Source: Deinococcus peraridilitoris DSM 19664
GTDB taxonomy: Bacteria; Deinococcota; Deinococci; Deinococcales; Deinococcaceae
DNA: 64,000 bases
Direction of reading: 5' to 3'
NCBI RefSeq assembly: GCF_000317835.1
Contig: NC_019793.1
Span: forward strand, 1,071,001-1,135,000
In this document: positions 19,914 to 29,187 of the stretch, in pieces
How positions within the stretch are numbered: the first letter of the stretch is position 1
How the letters are laid out: each line of letters starts with the position of its first letter
Program-made: the position numbers and the translations under genes
Notes under the pieces: model-generated
Databases searched by the model: none
What the model was told of the DNA's origin: nothing
What the model saw: the letters and a program-made list of their open reading frames with translations, nothing else

Positions 19914-21161
19914 ATGAAAAAAGGAATCCTCGTTCTGACCACCCTCGCCCTCGCCTCCAGCGCGTTCGCGCAGCGCACCACCATCACGGTGGGCGCCTTC
20001 CCCGATCTTGACAGCGTGGTGAAAGCCGCCATTCCCGGTTTTCAGAAAAAGTTCCCCAACGTTGACATCAAGATCACCGCGCTGCAGTACGCCGACCACC
20101 ACACCGCGCTGACGACCGCTCTTGCGACCGGCAGTGGCGCGCAGGATGTCGTGGCAGTCGACTTCGGCTACGTGGCCCGCTTCGCGGAAGGCGGCGGTCT
20201 CGAAGACCTCGCCAAGGCTCCCTACAACGGCAACAGCCTCAAGAGCCAGTTTCAGGCTTTCACCTTTCCGCAGGCCACCCACGAAGGCAAGCTCGTGGCC
20301 ATTCCCACCGACATCGGCCCCGGCACCATGTACTTCCGCACCGACATGCTCCAGAAAGCCGGCGTGAAGCCCACTGACCTGAACAAGAGCTGGGACGCCT
20401 ACATCGAAAACGGCAAGAAGGTCGTCGCCGCCAACCCCGGCAGCTTCCTGATTCCCGACGCCACCGAAGTCGCGCAGATCATGATGCGCACCAACATTCC
20501 TGCCGGTCAGGGCCTCTTCTTCGCCGCCGACGGCAAGGTGCTCGTCGGTTCCGACAATCCCCGCTTCATGAACGCGTGCGTCAATGCCAAGCGCGTACGT
20601 GACGCGAAGCTCGACGCCCGCGCCGGGGGTGCCTTCAGCCCCGAGTGGACCACCGCCTTCCAGAAAGGCAACCTCGCCACCGAATTCAGCGGCGCCTGGC
20701 TGACCGGCCACATGCAGAACTGGCTGGCCAAGGACTTCGCCGGCAAATGGAACGTCCAGCAGCTGCCCGGCAACACCTTCGCCTCGTGGGGCGGCTCCTT
20801 CTACGCCATTCCCACCCAGAGCAAGAACAAGCAGATGGCCTGGGAGTTCATCAAGTACCTCACCACCAACAAGGACCAGCAGATCCTGGCGTTCAAGACC
20901 ACCGGCGCCTTCCCAGCACTCAAGGCCGCCAACACTGCTCCCCTCTTCAATGAAGGCGTGCCGTACCTCGCCAACCAGAAAGCCCGCACCCTGTGGCGCA
21001 CCGCGGCCAACAACATCAAGGCCCTGGAAGTCAACAAGCTCGATCCCGTCGCCGACGAGATCGTGCTGACTGCCCTGGGCTCGGTGCTCGACGGCAGCAA
21101 GGACTGCGCCAGCGCCCTCAACGAAGCCAAGACCCTCATCGAGCGCCGCGCTCGCCGCTAA
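19914..21161 (+). CDS. Sugar ABC transporter substrate-binding protein
   Basis: A 415-residue extracellular binding protein of the carbohydrate family 1 type. The signal peptide ends near SSAFA-Q (about residue 19). Family features are FPNVDIKITALQYADHH, GSGAQDVVAVDFGYVARFAEGG and the C-terminal FIKYLTTNKDQQILAF. It should deliver a mono- or oligosaccharide to the two permeases that follow; the neighbouring beta-glucosidases suggest cellobiose, cello-oligosaccharides or other beta-glucosides. AAGGAG lies 7 nt before the ATG. A strong hairpin after the stop probably sets higher levels than for the permeases. Confidence 0.9.
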   Translation: MKKGILVLTTLALASSAFAQRTTITVGAFPDLDSVVKAAIPGFQKKFPNVDIKITALQYADHHTALTTALATGSGAQDVVAVDFGYVARFAEGGGLEDLAKAPYNGNSLKSQFQAFTFPQATHEGKLVAIPTDIGPGTMYFRTDMLQKAGVKPTDLNKSWDAYIENGKKVVAANPGSFLIPDATEVAQIMMRTNIPAGQGLFFAADGKVLVGSDNPRFMNACVNAKRVRDAKLDARAGGAFSPEWTTAFQKGNLATEFSGAWLTGHMQNWLAKDFAGKWNVQQLPGNTFASWGGSFYAIPTQSKNKQMAWEFIKYLTTNKDQQILAFKTTGAFPALKAANTAPLFNEGVPYLANQKARTLWRTAANNIKALEVNKLDPVADEIVLTALGSVLDGSKDCASALNEAKTLIERRARR

Positions 21162-21174
21162 CCCTTAGCGACTG

Positions 21175-21200
21175 CGCCCGAGGGGAAATCCCCTCGGGCG
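21175..21200 (+). terminator. Hairpin between binding protein and permease genes
   Basis: A perfect 11-bp stem CGCCCGAGGGG / CCCCTCGGGCG around AAAT, followed by only TTT. Likely partial terminator or mRNA stabiliser. Confidence 0.7.
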
Positions 21201-21214
21201 TTTCAGGAGTTCTC

Positions 21215-22192
21215 GTGCAAGCTCACGCGCCCCGTCCTCGTGAACGTCTGTCCACGGCCGCACGCTGGAACAACTTTCAGCGAAAATACGCGCCATACAT
21301 CTTCATCAGCCCATTTTTCATTCTGTTTCTGATTTTCGGGCTGTTCCCGATTGTGTTCATGTTCTACCTGTCGTTCCAGTACTGGCAGCCTTCGGCCGGG
21401 CTGGGCACTATGGAATACGTCGGGCTTGAGAATTACACGGATAACCTCACTGACCCGGCGTTCTGGAGTTCGCTCAAACACACCTTGTCGATGGCGCTGA
21501 TGTCGGGGATACCACAGCACCTGATCGCCATTCCGCTGGCGTTTGCCATCAACACCGGCCTGAGCCGTATCAAGGGACCCCTCACCGCGGTGTACTTTCT
21601 GCCGTACATCACCTCGGTCGTGGCGATCTCGGTGACGTTTTTCACGCTGTTCAGCTGGCAGTACGGCGCCGTCAACGCTGCGCTGAGCTCCCTGCACACC
21701 CTTCCCCTGATCGGCGGACTTTTTCCGGCCGAGAAGATCAACTGGCTCGGCGAACGGGCGTTCATTCAGCCGGCCATCGCCATGGTCGTCGTGTGGCGTT
21801 TCACGGGCTGGAACGTGGTGCTGTACCTGGCCGGTCTGCAGGCCATCCCCAAGGACCTGTACGAAGCCGCTGCCGTTGATGGCGCTACCAAATTGAGACA
21901 GTTCTGGCATATCACCCTGCCGCTCCTGCGTCCCACCATCTTCCTCGCCGTCACCCTCACCTTGATCGGCAACCTGCAACTTTTCGAAGAGCCTTTTATC
22001 CTCACCAACGGCTCGGGTGGCCCTGGCCAGATGGGCACCACGGCCGTGATGTACATGCTGCGCACCTACCAGCAGTACAACGAGGCCGGACTGGCCGCCG
22101 CCATGGCCTGGCTGCTGTTCGTGGTGATTCTGGTCCTGACGCTCATCAACAACCGCATTTTCGGCCGCAGCGGCCTGGCAGGGAGAGACTGA
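21215..22192 (+). CDS. Sugar ABC transporter permease (MalF-like)
   Basis: A 325-residue permease with six predicted membrane segments; the first is at about residues 28-50 (PYIFISPFFILFLIFGLFPI). The ATPase-contact EAA loop reads YEAAAVDGATKLRQFWHITLPLL. GTG 21215 is supported by CAGGAG 5 nt upstream; the frame open further upstream overlaps the previous gene and lacks support. The gene abuts the next permease (TGAATG). No ATPase is encoded in the cluster, so a shared ATPase elsewhere must energise it. Confidence 0.88.
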   Translation: MQAHAPRPRERLSTAARWNNFQRKYAPYIFISPFFILFLIFGLFPIVFMFYLSFQYWQPSAGLGTMEYVGLENYTDNLTDPAFWSSLKHTLSMALMSGIPQHLIAIPLAFAINTGLSRIKGPLTAVYFLPYITSVVAISVTFFTLFSWQYGAVNAALSSLHTLPLIGGLFPAEKINWLGERAFIQPAIAMVVVWRFTGWNVVLYLAGLQAIPKDLYEAAAVDGATKLRQFWHITLPLLRPTIFLAVTLTLIGNLQLFEEPFILTNGSGGPGQMGTTAVMYMLRTYQQYNEAGLAAAMAWLLFVVILVLTLINNRIFGRSGLAGRD

Positions 22193-23062
22193 ATGGCCCT
22201 TACCGCACCCAAGACGCGCACTGCGCGCGCGCGCGGCTCATCCCGGCCCCTTTCGCGCGCCGGAGCGTACTTCCTGCTGGCACTGGGAGCCCTGCTGACC
22301 CTCGCTCCTTTCTACTTCATGTTCGTGTTCGCCACGCACGACCGCTCTGCCATCTTCTCGGCCTCACCGCCGTTGTGGTTCGGCAGCAACCTCGAGACCA
22401 ACTACAACAACCTGCTCGAACGCGTTCCCTTCTGGGGCGCCTTGTGGAACAGTTTGTACCTCGCGGTGATGTCCACCGGAACCACCCTCTTCTTCTGCTC
22501 GCTGGCCGGTTTTGCGTTTGCGATGTACGACTTCAAGGGCCGGGAGTTTCTGTTCGGCATCGTGGTCGCCACGCTGCTCATTCCCACCGCGCTCAACATC
22601 GTGCCGTTCGCGCTGATCATGCAGGCGCTCGGCTGGATCGACACACCGCGCGCCTTGTGGATTCCCGGCATGGCGAGCGCCTTCGGGATTTTCCTGATGC
22701 GTCAGTACATTGGCAGCGCCATTCCACGCGAGCTGCTGGAAGCCGGGCGCATCGACGGCGCCACCGAGTTCGGCATTTACCGTCGTATCATCCTGCCGCT
22801 GTGCGGTCCGGCCCTGGGCACTTTGGGCCTCGTGACCTTCATCGGTTCGTGGAACAGCTTCGTCGGTCCGCTGATCATCTTCCGCTCCACCGAAACCTTT
22901 ACCGCCCCCCTACTGCTGCGCAGCCTGCAGGCCGTGGCCAACACCGACTGGGGCGCCCTCATGGTGGGTGTGGTCATGACGGTCGTGCCGCTGCTGATCA
23001 TCTTCGCGTTCGCCTCCAGGCAACTGATCGAGGGCCTCACCTCGGGTTCGCTCAAAGGCTGA
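22193..23062 (+). CDS. Sugar ABC transporter permease (MalG-like)
   Basis: A 289-residue permease with six membrane segments. It carries the family loop ELLEAGRIDGATEFGIYRRIILPL and a C-terminal RQLIEGLTSGSLKG, the tail typical of MalG-type subunits. A basic N-terminus (KTRTARARGSSRP) precedes the first membrane segment. The start directly follows the previous stop codon. With the MalF-like subunit it forms the pore for the bound sugar. Confidence 0.9.
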   Translation: MALTAPKTRTARARGSSRPLSRAGAYFLLALGALLTLAPFYFMFVFATHDRSAIFSASPPLWFGSNLETNYNNLLERVPFWGALWNSLYLAVMSTGTTLFFCSLAGFAFAMYDFKGREFLFGIVVATLLIPTALNIVPFALIMQALGWIDTPRALWIPGMASAFGIFLMRQYIGSAIPRELLEAGRIDGATEFGIYRRIILPLCGPALGTLGLVTFIGSWNSFVGPLIIFRSTETFTAPLLLRSLQAVANTDWGALMVGVVMTVVPLLIIFAFASRQLIEGLTSGSLKG

Positions 23063-23066
23063 TGGC

Positions 23067-24395
23067 GTGCTCAGATTCCGTATTGCCAAGATTGCCGTGC
23101 TCAGCGCGTTTTTAACACCCGGTGTGCTCCATGCTGGCAGCAGCCTCGCGCTGCAAAATCCGGCGACGCTGACCCTGCAGGAAGCTCAGGGGACTGCAAT
23201 CAGGCCACTGGCCGTGGGCGGCTTCAACTTCGGCAACTGGATGCCGGTCGTCGAAGTGCGCAGGGAAGTGGCTTCGGTCGCGCCGACCTCGCTGCGCTTT
23301 CCGGCCGGCAATTTCGGTGACGACAACGACCTGACCGAGGACGCGCTGCGGGCTTTCAAAGCCCAGCTGGCGCTGTTCAGTCCGCAGCCGACGGTGCTGT
23401 TGCAGACTCGGGTGTTCTCCACCCGTGAGGGAGCGCGCAACCGCCCGGAGGACGCCGCCGCCGCTGCCCGCGACGCCAGGGCGTTGGGGCTGAAGGTCGC
23501 CTACTGGGAAATCGGCAATGAGCCCGACCTGTACGCCACCAACCGTGGTGACCCCAGCTGGACGCCTGAACGGTACTGCAGCGTCTTTCGCGCTCAGCGC
23601 GAAGCCATTCTGAAAGTCGACCCGAACGCCCGATTTGCCGGCCCAGGCGTGTCCGGGGCAGAAGCGCGCCCCGGCGAAACCCCGCGCCGGGAGGTTTTCC
23701 TGAAGGGCTTCGTCAAAGCCTGCGGTGACGTGGTCGATTTGCTGACCTGGCACGAATATCCCACCGACGGCAGCAAGAGCGACCAGGAAGCGCTTGCGAC
23801 GGCCAGTGCCGTCACGAACAACGCCGAGCGTTTTCGCGCCCTCCTGAAAGATTCACAGGCCAATCCGCTGGGTCACACCCGCGAAGTCAAGCTGGGCGTC
23901 ACCGAGTACGGCCTGTCGTGGCGTTCGAACAACGCGCGCCACCTCGCCGATCAGGTCGGCGCGCTGTGGGCAGCCGAGGTAACCCTGCGCCTGGCGAAAG
24001 CGGGCGTGGACGTCACCAGCTACTTCGCGCTGCTCGCCACCGGCGGGCACGGACTGCTCGACCTCGCCGGCTTTGCGCGTCCCAGCCTGTACGCCTTCAG
24101 GCAGCTGCAGCACTTCAAAGGTGAGTGGCTGCCCATTCGCGCCAGCCGGGACAACCTCTGGACACATGCCGCCCGTGACGGCAAGCTGCTGCAGGTTTTC
24201 GTGACCAACACCGACACGGCCGGGCAAGCGCTCGCGGTGGAGCTGCCCGGCTATCAGCTGATCGGCGCCAAGACCTTCACCGAGCAGATTGTCGAAGACG
24301 AATCAGACCTGATCAGACATCCGCTGGAAAGCACCCTTTCTTTGCCGGCGCGCTCCATGACCCGCCTGGCCTACAAACGCCAGAGCACTCCCTGA
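23067..24395 (+). CDS. Secreted glycoside hydrolase, clan GH-A-like
   Basis: A 442-residue protein with a signal peptide (cleavage likely near LHAGSS, about residue 24). The barrel shows SLRFPAGNFGDDNDL near residue 75, WEIGNEPDLYA near residue 148 (the Asn-Glu of the acid/base site) and KLGVTEYGLSW near residue 275 (candidate nucleophile Glu). This pattern is that of clan GH-A enzymes such as GH39, GH44, GH51 or GH79; I cannot choose among them. It probably trims a plant-type polysaccharide outside the cell and feeds the importer. The GTG start is 4 bp after the permease stop, so it belongs to the operon. Confidence 0.75.
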   Translation: MLRFRIAKIAVLSAFLTPGVLHAGSSLALQNPATLTLQEAQGTAIRPLAVGGFNFGNWMPVVEVRREVASVAPTSLRFPAGNFGDDNDLTEDALRAFKAQLALFSPQPTVLLQTRVFSTREGARNRPEDAAAAARDARALGLKVAYWEIGNEPDLYATNRGDPSWTPERYCSVFRAQREAILKVDPNARFAGPGVSGAEARPGETPRREVFLKGFVKACGDVVDLLTWHEYPTDGSKSDQEALATASAVTNNAERFRALLKDSQANPLGHTREVKLGVTEYGLSWRSNNARHLADQVGALWAAEVTLRLAKAGVDVTSYFALLATGGHGLLDLAGFARPSLYAFRQLQHFKGEWLPIRASRDNLWTHAARDGKLLQVFVTNTDTAGQALAVELPGYQLIGAKTFTEQIVEDESDLIRHPLESTLSLPARSMTRLAYKRQSTP

Positions 24396-24453
24396 ATCGT
24401 TTCACTTCGCTCCCTTTGCTTTCCATCCTGTTCAATTTGCATTCGAGGACCTC

Positions 24454-25776
24454 ATGACCATCAGCAAGCAAGACTTCCCCGCCAACTTCATTTTCGGTGT
24501 CGCCACCTCCTCGTATCAGATCGAAGGAGCGACCCGCGAGGATGGACGCGGCGACAGCATCTGGGACACCTTCTGCCGCGAGCAGGGCCGTGTCAGCGAC
24601 GGCACCAGTGGTGACGTGGCCTGCGATCACTACCACCTCTGGGAAAGCGACCTCGACCTCATCAAGGCGATGGGCGTGGACGCCTACCGCTTCTCGGTCG
24701 CCTGGCCGCGTGTGCAGCCGGACGGCAAGGGAGCGATCAATCCCAAGGGCCTGGACTTCTACGAGCGTCTGGTCGACGGCATGCTGGAGCGTGGTCTGAA
24801 GCCCTACCTGACGCTCTACCACTGGGATCTGCCGCAGACCCTGCAAGACGACGGCGGCTGGGTGAACCGAGAAACCGCCTACCGCTTCGCCGAGTACGCG
24901 CGTGTGGTCGCCGAGCGCCTGGGAGAGCGCGTGGCAAGTTACGCCACCCTCAACGAACCGTGGTGCAGCAGCATCCTGAGCTACCAGATCGGCGAGCACG
25001 CTCCAGGTCTGCGCGACCGCAAACTGGCGCTGGCAGCTGCACACCACCTGCTGCTGGGACACGGCGAAGCCGTTGCGGCCATGCGCTCGGTGGTGCCCGC
25101 CTCTGATCTCGGCATCGTGCTGAACCTGCAGCCTGCCTATCCGGCCTCGCAGGCGCCCGAGGACGTCGCCGCCGCCCGTTTTGCCGACGGTACCTTTAAC
25201 CGCTGGTTCATGGACCCAATCTTCCGCGCCGAGTACCCGCAAGACATCTGGGATGCCTACGGCGCCGACGTGCCACAGGTACAGGACGGCGACCTGGTGC
25301 GCATCGCACAACCCATCGATTTCCTGGGCGTGAACTACTACAGCCGCAGCGTCAACGGCGCGAGCGGCAACGTGAAACCGGACGAGTCGAGCTACACCCA
25401 CATGGGCTGGGAAGTCTATCCGCAGGGACTGACCGACCTGCTGGTGCGCCTGAACGAGGATTACACCCTGCCCCCAATGTTCATCACCGAGAACGGCGCG
25501 GCTTACCCCGACGAACTGCAAGGCGAAGGCGTACACGACACCGAGCGCGTCGAGTACTTCAAGGCGCACCTGGGCGCCGTCGCGCAGGCTGTCAAGCAGG
25601 GCGTCAACATGGGCGGCTACTTCGCCTGGAGCCTGATGGACAACTTCGAATGGGCCTGGGGCTACAGCCGGCGCTTCGGCCTGATCTACGTGGATTACGA
25701 CAGCCAGCGCCGCGTCTGGAAGGACAGCGCACGCTGGTACCGCGACCTGCTGCAACCCGTGGCCGTGGCGCAGTAA
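24454..25776 (+). CDS. GH1 beta-glucosidase
   Basis: A 440-residue family 1 glycosidase. Marks are the N-terminal FPANFIFGVATSSYQIEGAT, the acid/base Glu in YATLNEPWCSS (about residue 166) and the nucleophile Glu in MFITENGAAYPD (about residue 350). The family C-terminal block GGYFAWSLMDNFEWAWGY is also present. No signal peptide, so it acts in the cytoplasm on imported beta-glucosides such as cellobiose. It follows the secreted hydrolase by 58 bp with GAGG before the ATG and ends before a hairpin. Confidence 0.95.
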   Translation: MTISKQDFPANFIFGVATSSYQIEGATREDGRGDSIWDTFCREQGRVSDGTSGDVACDHYHLWESDLDLIKAMGVDAYRFSVAWPRVQPDGKGAINPKGLDFYERLVDGMLERGLKPYLTLYHWDLPQTLQDDGGWVNRETAYRFAEYARVVAERLGERVASYATLNEPWCSSILSYQIGEHAPGLRDRKLALAAAHHLLLGHGEAVAAMRSVVPASDLGIVLNLQPAYPASQAPEDVAAARFADGTFNRWFMDPIFRAEYPQDIWDAYGADVPQVQDGDLVRIAQPIDFLGVNYYSRSVNGASGNVKPDESSYTHMGWEVYPQGLTDLLVRLNEDYTLPPMFITENGAAYPDELQGEGVHDTERVEYFKAHLGAVAQAVKQGVNMGGYFAWSLMDNFEWAWGYSRRFGLIYVDYDSQRRVWKDSARWYRDLLQPVAVAQ

Positions 25777-25807
25777 GGACCGGCAAGGACATTCAGTCAT
25801 CAGTTCA

Positions 25808-25835
25808 GGTCGCGGGCGCGTTGTCGCCCGCGACC
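25808..25835 (+). terminator. Hairpin between the GH1 and GH3 genes
   Basis: A perfect 11-bp stem GGTCGCGGGCG / CGCCCGCGACC with loop CGTTGT. No T run; GAAGGAG for the next gene follows. Confidence 0.6.
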
Positions 25836-25850
25836 CCTTGAAGGAGACTC

Positions 25851-28067
25851 ATGCGCATTCCCGTTCTGCTCGCCAGCCTGACCGTGACCCTGGCCGCCCA
25901 GTCCACCTCTGCCCAGTCCACCACTTCTCCGGCCGCCGCACCTCCCCTCCCCTACCAGGACCGAGCCCAACCGGTTGAAGCGCGCGTCGCCGACCTGCTG
26001 GCCCGCATGACCCTGACCGAGAAAATCGGGCAACTCACCCAGATCAACGTGACGCGGCTGATGGGACAAAACGAGTGGGACCGCGGGCCGCTCAGTGAGC
26101 GCTGGCTCGACGTGGTTTTGGGTGAGCATCAGGTCGGCTCGCTGCTCAGCGGCGGTGGAAGCGCGCCCGTACCGAACACGCCCGAAGCGTGGGCCAGAAT
26201 GACCAACGACCTGCAACGCTACACCCTCACGCACTCACGCCTGAAAATCCCGCTGATCTACGGGGTGGACGCCGTGCACGGTCACAACAACGTCAAGGGC
26301 GCGCCGCTCTTTCCGCACAACATCGGGCTGGCCGCCACCTTCGACGTGAACCTCACGCGTGACATCAACGCCCTCACCGCCCGGGCGCTGCGCGCCACGG
26401 GCATCTCCTGGAACTTCGCGCCGGTCGCCGATGTCGGCCGTGATCCCCGCTGGGGACGCTTCTACGAAACCTTCGGTGAGGACCCGACCCTCACCGCTCA
26501 ACTGGTCGTGGCCAGCGTGCAGGGCCTGCAAGGCGAAAAGCTGGGGCCTGCCACGGTTGCCGCCACCCTCAAACACTTCATCGGGTATTCGGTGCCGCAA
26601 AATGGACGTGACCGTCAGCCCGCCCAGATTTCACGCGAGTCATTGCAGCGCGTGCACCTGCCTCCCTTTCAGGCAGGCATGAAGGCCGGAGCGGCCACCG
26701 TCATGATCAACAGCGGCGCCTTGAACGGTGAACCTGCCCACAGCTCACGCGGCCTGCTGACCGAGCTGCTGCGGGAAGAACTGAAGTTTCCCGGACTCGC
26801 CGTGTCCGACTGGGAGGACATCGCGCGCCTGCAGACCGTTCACAAGACCGCGTCCACCTACCAGGACGCCGTCAGGCAGGCCCTCGGCGCCGGAATCGAC
26901 ATGTCCATGGTTCCCAATGACGCTCCAGCGTTCACCTCGGCGGTGAAGACGCTGGTGGAAAACGGCAGCTTGCCACTCGCGCGGGTGGACGAGGCGGTGC
27001 GGCGTGTGCTCGCCCTCAAGTTCGAGCTGGGACTGTTCGAGCAGCCTTACGTCGATCCGGCCGCGGCCGGGAGCGCGGTGACGGCAGGCCAGGACCTCGC
27101 CCTGCGTGCGGCGCGTCAGTCCATGACGCTGCTCAAGAACGATTCCGAGCTGCTTCCGCTGAAAGGACGCCGCAGCGTCGTGGTGGTGGGCCGACGCGCC
27201 GTCGACCCACGCTCGCAGCTGGGCGGCTGGTCGATCGGCTGGCAGGGCCTGCCCGAAAATGAGGACATCCCCGCCGTGACCGTGCTGGACGGCATGAAGC
27301 AGGTGCTGCCCAAAGGCACCCGGCTGACCTACAGCGAGGATCTGTCCGCCGCGCTGCCCGCGAACACCGACGCGATCGTGGCAGTGGTGGGCGAAGCGCC
27401 CGGCGCCGAGGGCGAAGCCGACAACCCTGGCCTCACACTGCCGCAGGAAGACGTCGCCCTGCTGCGCCGGGCCCTCGGCAGCGGCCGCCCGGTGGTGGCC
27501 GTGCTGCTCGCGGGCCGTCCGCTGCTGTTGCCCGACGACGTGCAACGTGGGCTGCGCGCCCTGGTGATGGCCTACCTGCCCGGCAGTGAGGGTGGACGGG
27601 CCGTGGCAGACGTGCTGTACGGCAACACCAGCCCGTCCGGCCGCCTGCCCTTTACCTGGCCCAAGAGTGTCTCTGCGCTGCCCATGATCGAGGGCGCCAC
27701 ACCGGGCCAGAATGCTCAGGCGCTGTACCCGTTCGGCACCGGCCTGAGCTACACCCGCTTTCAGTACGCCGGGCTGAGCGTCCAGGGCGCCGGTGCCCGG
27801 CAGACTGCGCAGGTCAGGGTCACCAATTCCGGCCAGGTCGCCGGTGGGCACACGGTGCTGGCTTTCGCGCGGCCCGCCTCCGGAGGGACGGCAGGCGGAG
27901 AGCGGCTTCTGGTCGGCTTTACGCGCGTGACGCTGAAGCCCGGCGAGACCCGCACCGTCGCCCTGCCGCTCGACCTGACTTCGCTCCGCGTCGCGGCTCC
28001 CGGCCAGGCAGTCCAGAGCGCCGAACTGAGCGTGGGCGAACTGCGCACAGCGCTGCCTACGCCCTGA
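25851..28067 (+). CDS. Secreted GH3 beta-glucosidase
   Basis: A 738-residue family 3 glycosidase with a signal peptide ending near STSAQS (about residue 22). The N-terminal barrel shows RMTLTEKIGQLTQ, GVDAVHGHNN, FAPVADVGRDPRWGR and the nucleophile Asp in LAVSDWEDI (about residue 322). The second domain holds SMTLLKND near residue 423. A C-terminal fibronectin-like domain starts after FGTGLSYTRFQYAGL. It is BglX-like and would remove terminal beta-linked glucose from oligosaccharides outside the cytoplasm. It is the last gene of the cluster. Its stop codon lies in a large inverted repeat shared with the convergent small gene. Confidence 0.93.
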   Translation: MRIPVLLASLTVTLAAQSTSAQSTTSPAAAPPLPYQDRAQPVEARVADLLARMTLTEKIGQLTQINVTRLMGQNEWDRGPLSERWLDVVLGEHQVGSLLSGGGSAPVPNTPEAWARMTNDLQRYTLTHSRLKIPLIYGVDAVHGHNNVKGAPLFPHNIGLAATFDVNLTRDINALTARALRATGISWNFAPVADVGRDPRWGRFYETFGEDPTLTAQLVVASVQGLQGEKLGPATVAATLKHFIGYSVPQNGRDRQPAQISRESLQRVHLPPFQAGMKAGAATVMINSGALNGEPAHSSRGLLTELLREELKFPGLAVSDWEDIARLQTVHKTASTYQDAVRQALGAGIDMSMVPNDAPAFTSAVKTLVENGSLPLARVDEAVRRVLALKFELGLFEQPYVDPAAAGSAVTAGQDLALRAARQSMTLLKNDSELLPLKGRRSVVVVGRRAVDPRSQLGGWSIGWQGLPENEDIPAVTVLDGMKQVLPKGTRLTYSEDLSAALPANTDAIVAVVGEAPGAEGEADNPGLTLPQEDVALLRRALGSGRPVVAVLLAGRPLLLPDDVQRGLRALVMAYLPGSEGGRAVADVLYGNTSPSGRLPFTWPKSVSALPMIEGATPGQNAQALYPFGTGLSYTRFQYAGLSVQGAGARQTAQVRVTNSGQVAGGHTVLAFARPASGGTAGGERLLVGFTRVTLKPGETRTVALPLDLTSLRVAAPGQAVQSAELSVGELRTALPTP

Positions 28068-28117
28068 ACGGCGCGAAGCGGGCGGTCCATGTCCGCCCGT
28101 TACGCGCCGTTCAGGGC
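28061..28117. terminator. Large bidirectional hairpin shared by two convergent genes
   Basis: Arms of about 25 bp match except at two positions around a 7-nt loop (TCCATGT). Both stop codons lie in the arms: the GH3 TGA at 28065-28067 and the small gene's TAA at 28100-28102. Each gene ends with a copy of GCCCTGAACGGCGCG. Confidence 0.75.
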
Positions 28118-28255
28118 CCGCCACGCCCAGTAGGCCACCAGGATCAGTACGGCGAAGGTGAGCAGCCGCAGCACGATGCCCACCACGAAACGCAGCACGA
28201 CAAAGGCAATCAGAATGCCGAGAATCCAGGGCAGCCACGGCGCGAGGGTTTCCAT
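28100..28255 (-). CDS. 51-residue two-segment membrane protein
   Basis: This gene is short and easily missed. Translation from ATG 28255 gives METLAPWLPWILG followed by two hydrophobic stretches (about residues 8-27 and 31-46) separated by an Arg-containing turn, and ends WRALNGA. The composition (Leu, Val, Ile, Trp) is that of a small integral membrane protein. Function is unknown. A TAGCAT box lies 8 nt before the start, so the mRNA may be leaderless or nearly so. It converges on the GH3 gene and its end forms one arm of the shared terminator hairpin. Confidence 0.55.
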   Translation of the reverse strand: METLAPWLPWILGILIAFVVLRFVVGIVLRLLTFAVLILVAYWAWRALNGA

Positions 28256-28263
28256 GTTGCTTC

Positions 28264-28269
28264 ATGCTA
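28264..28269 (-). promoter_or_regulatory. Candidate -10 box
   Basis: Minus-strand TAGCAT, 8 nt before ATG 28255. Confidence 0.4.
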
Positions 28270-28393
28270 CGTGAAGCGGGTCGCTCCACCGCACGCTCCT
28301 CAGCATCGACGTTTACACTGGAACGGAAATTCTACGCCGGACGAAACCTATACCAGGCGAAATTTCATCCGGCGATCCATTCGGGAGGCCACA

Positions 28394-29074
28394 ATGCGTA
28401 TCACCTATTACGGACAGTCGGCGTTTCTGCTGGAGATTGGCGAACACACCGTCCTCATCGACCCGTTCATTCAGGGCAACCCGCGCTGCCCGGTCTCGCT
28501 GGAAGAACTGCTGGGGCGTTCGGTCGGCGCCGTACTCGTGACGCACGCGCACGGCGACCACTGGGGCAACACGCTGGACTTCGCCCGAGCGGGCGCCCTG
28601 GTGGTCGGCACTGCTGAAATAGGGAATTACGCGCAAAAAAACGGTGCCGAGCGGGTGGCTCCGGCCAACATCGGCGGCACCGTGCGCCTGCCGTGGGGCA
28701 GTGTGTACCTGACACCGGCGTGGCATTCGAGTTCTTTTCCAGACGGCACCTACGGTGGTATGCCGACGGGTCTGGTCATCGAAGCCGAGGGCAAACGCCT
28801 CTATCACGCGGGTGATACCTGCCTGTTCGGCGATATGCGTCTGATCGGTGAACGGGGCCTGGATCTGGCCATGCTGCCGGTCGGTGACAGCTACACCATG
28901 GGCCCCGAGGAAGCGGCGCGCTGCCTGGATCTGCTGCAACCCCGTCACGCGGTGCCGATGCACTACGCAACCTTTCCGCCGCTCTTTGGCGACCCGGAAG
29001 TCTTCGCGCAGGGCGCGCGTGAGCGTGGCGTGGAACCGCATGTGCTGCAACCGGGCGAGTCCTTCGAGCTGTAG
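28394..29074 (+). CDS. UPF0173 metal-dependent hydrolase (metallo-beta-lactamase fold)
   Basis: 226 residues. The metal-binding motif THAHGDHWG (about residues 50-58) is the HxHxDH signature. More ligands are seen in TPAWHSS, HAGDTCLFGDM and the C-terminal PMHYATFPP. The N-terminus MRITYYGQSAFLLE is typical of the UPF0173 family, related to UlaG lactonase-like enzymes. The natural substrate is unknown. GGGAGG lies 6 nt before the ATG, and a strong terminator follows. Confidence 0.9.
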   Translation: MRITYYGQSAFLLEIGEHTVLIDPFIQGNPRCPVSLEELLGRSVGAVLVTHAHGDHWGNTLDFARAGALVVGTAEIGNYAQKNGAERVAPANIGGTVRLPWGSVYLTPAWHSSSFPDGTYGGMPTGLVIEAEGKRLYHAGDTCLFGDMRLIGERGLDLAMLPVGDSYTMGPEEAARCLDLLQPRHAVPMHYATFPPLFGDPEVFAQGARERGVEPHVLQPGESFEL

Positions 29075-29087
29075 GACATCAACCTGC

Positions 29088-29113
29088 AATGCCCGCTCGC
29101 GCGGGCATTTTTT
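29088..29113 (+). terminator. Rho-independent terminator
   Basis: A 9-bp stem AATGCCCGC / GCGGGCATT with loop TCGC followed by TTTT. Confidence 0.85.
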
Positions 29114-29187
29114 CATGTCCTGGCCTGGCATTGCGTTAGACTGTTAAGTGGATGAAGATGCCATGAGCATCTCCTGAAAGGATCACC

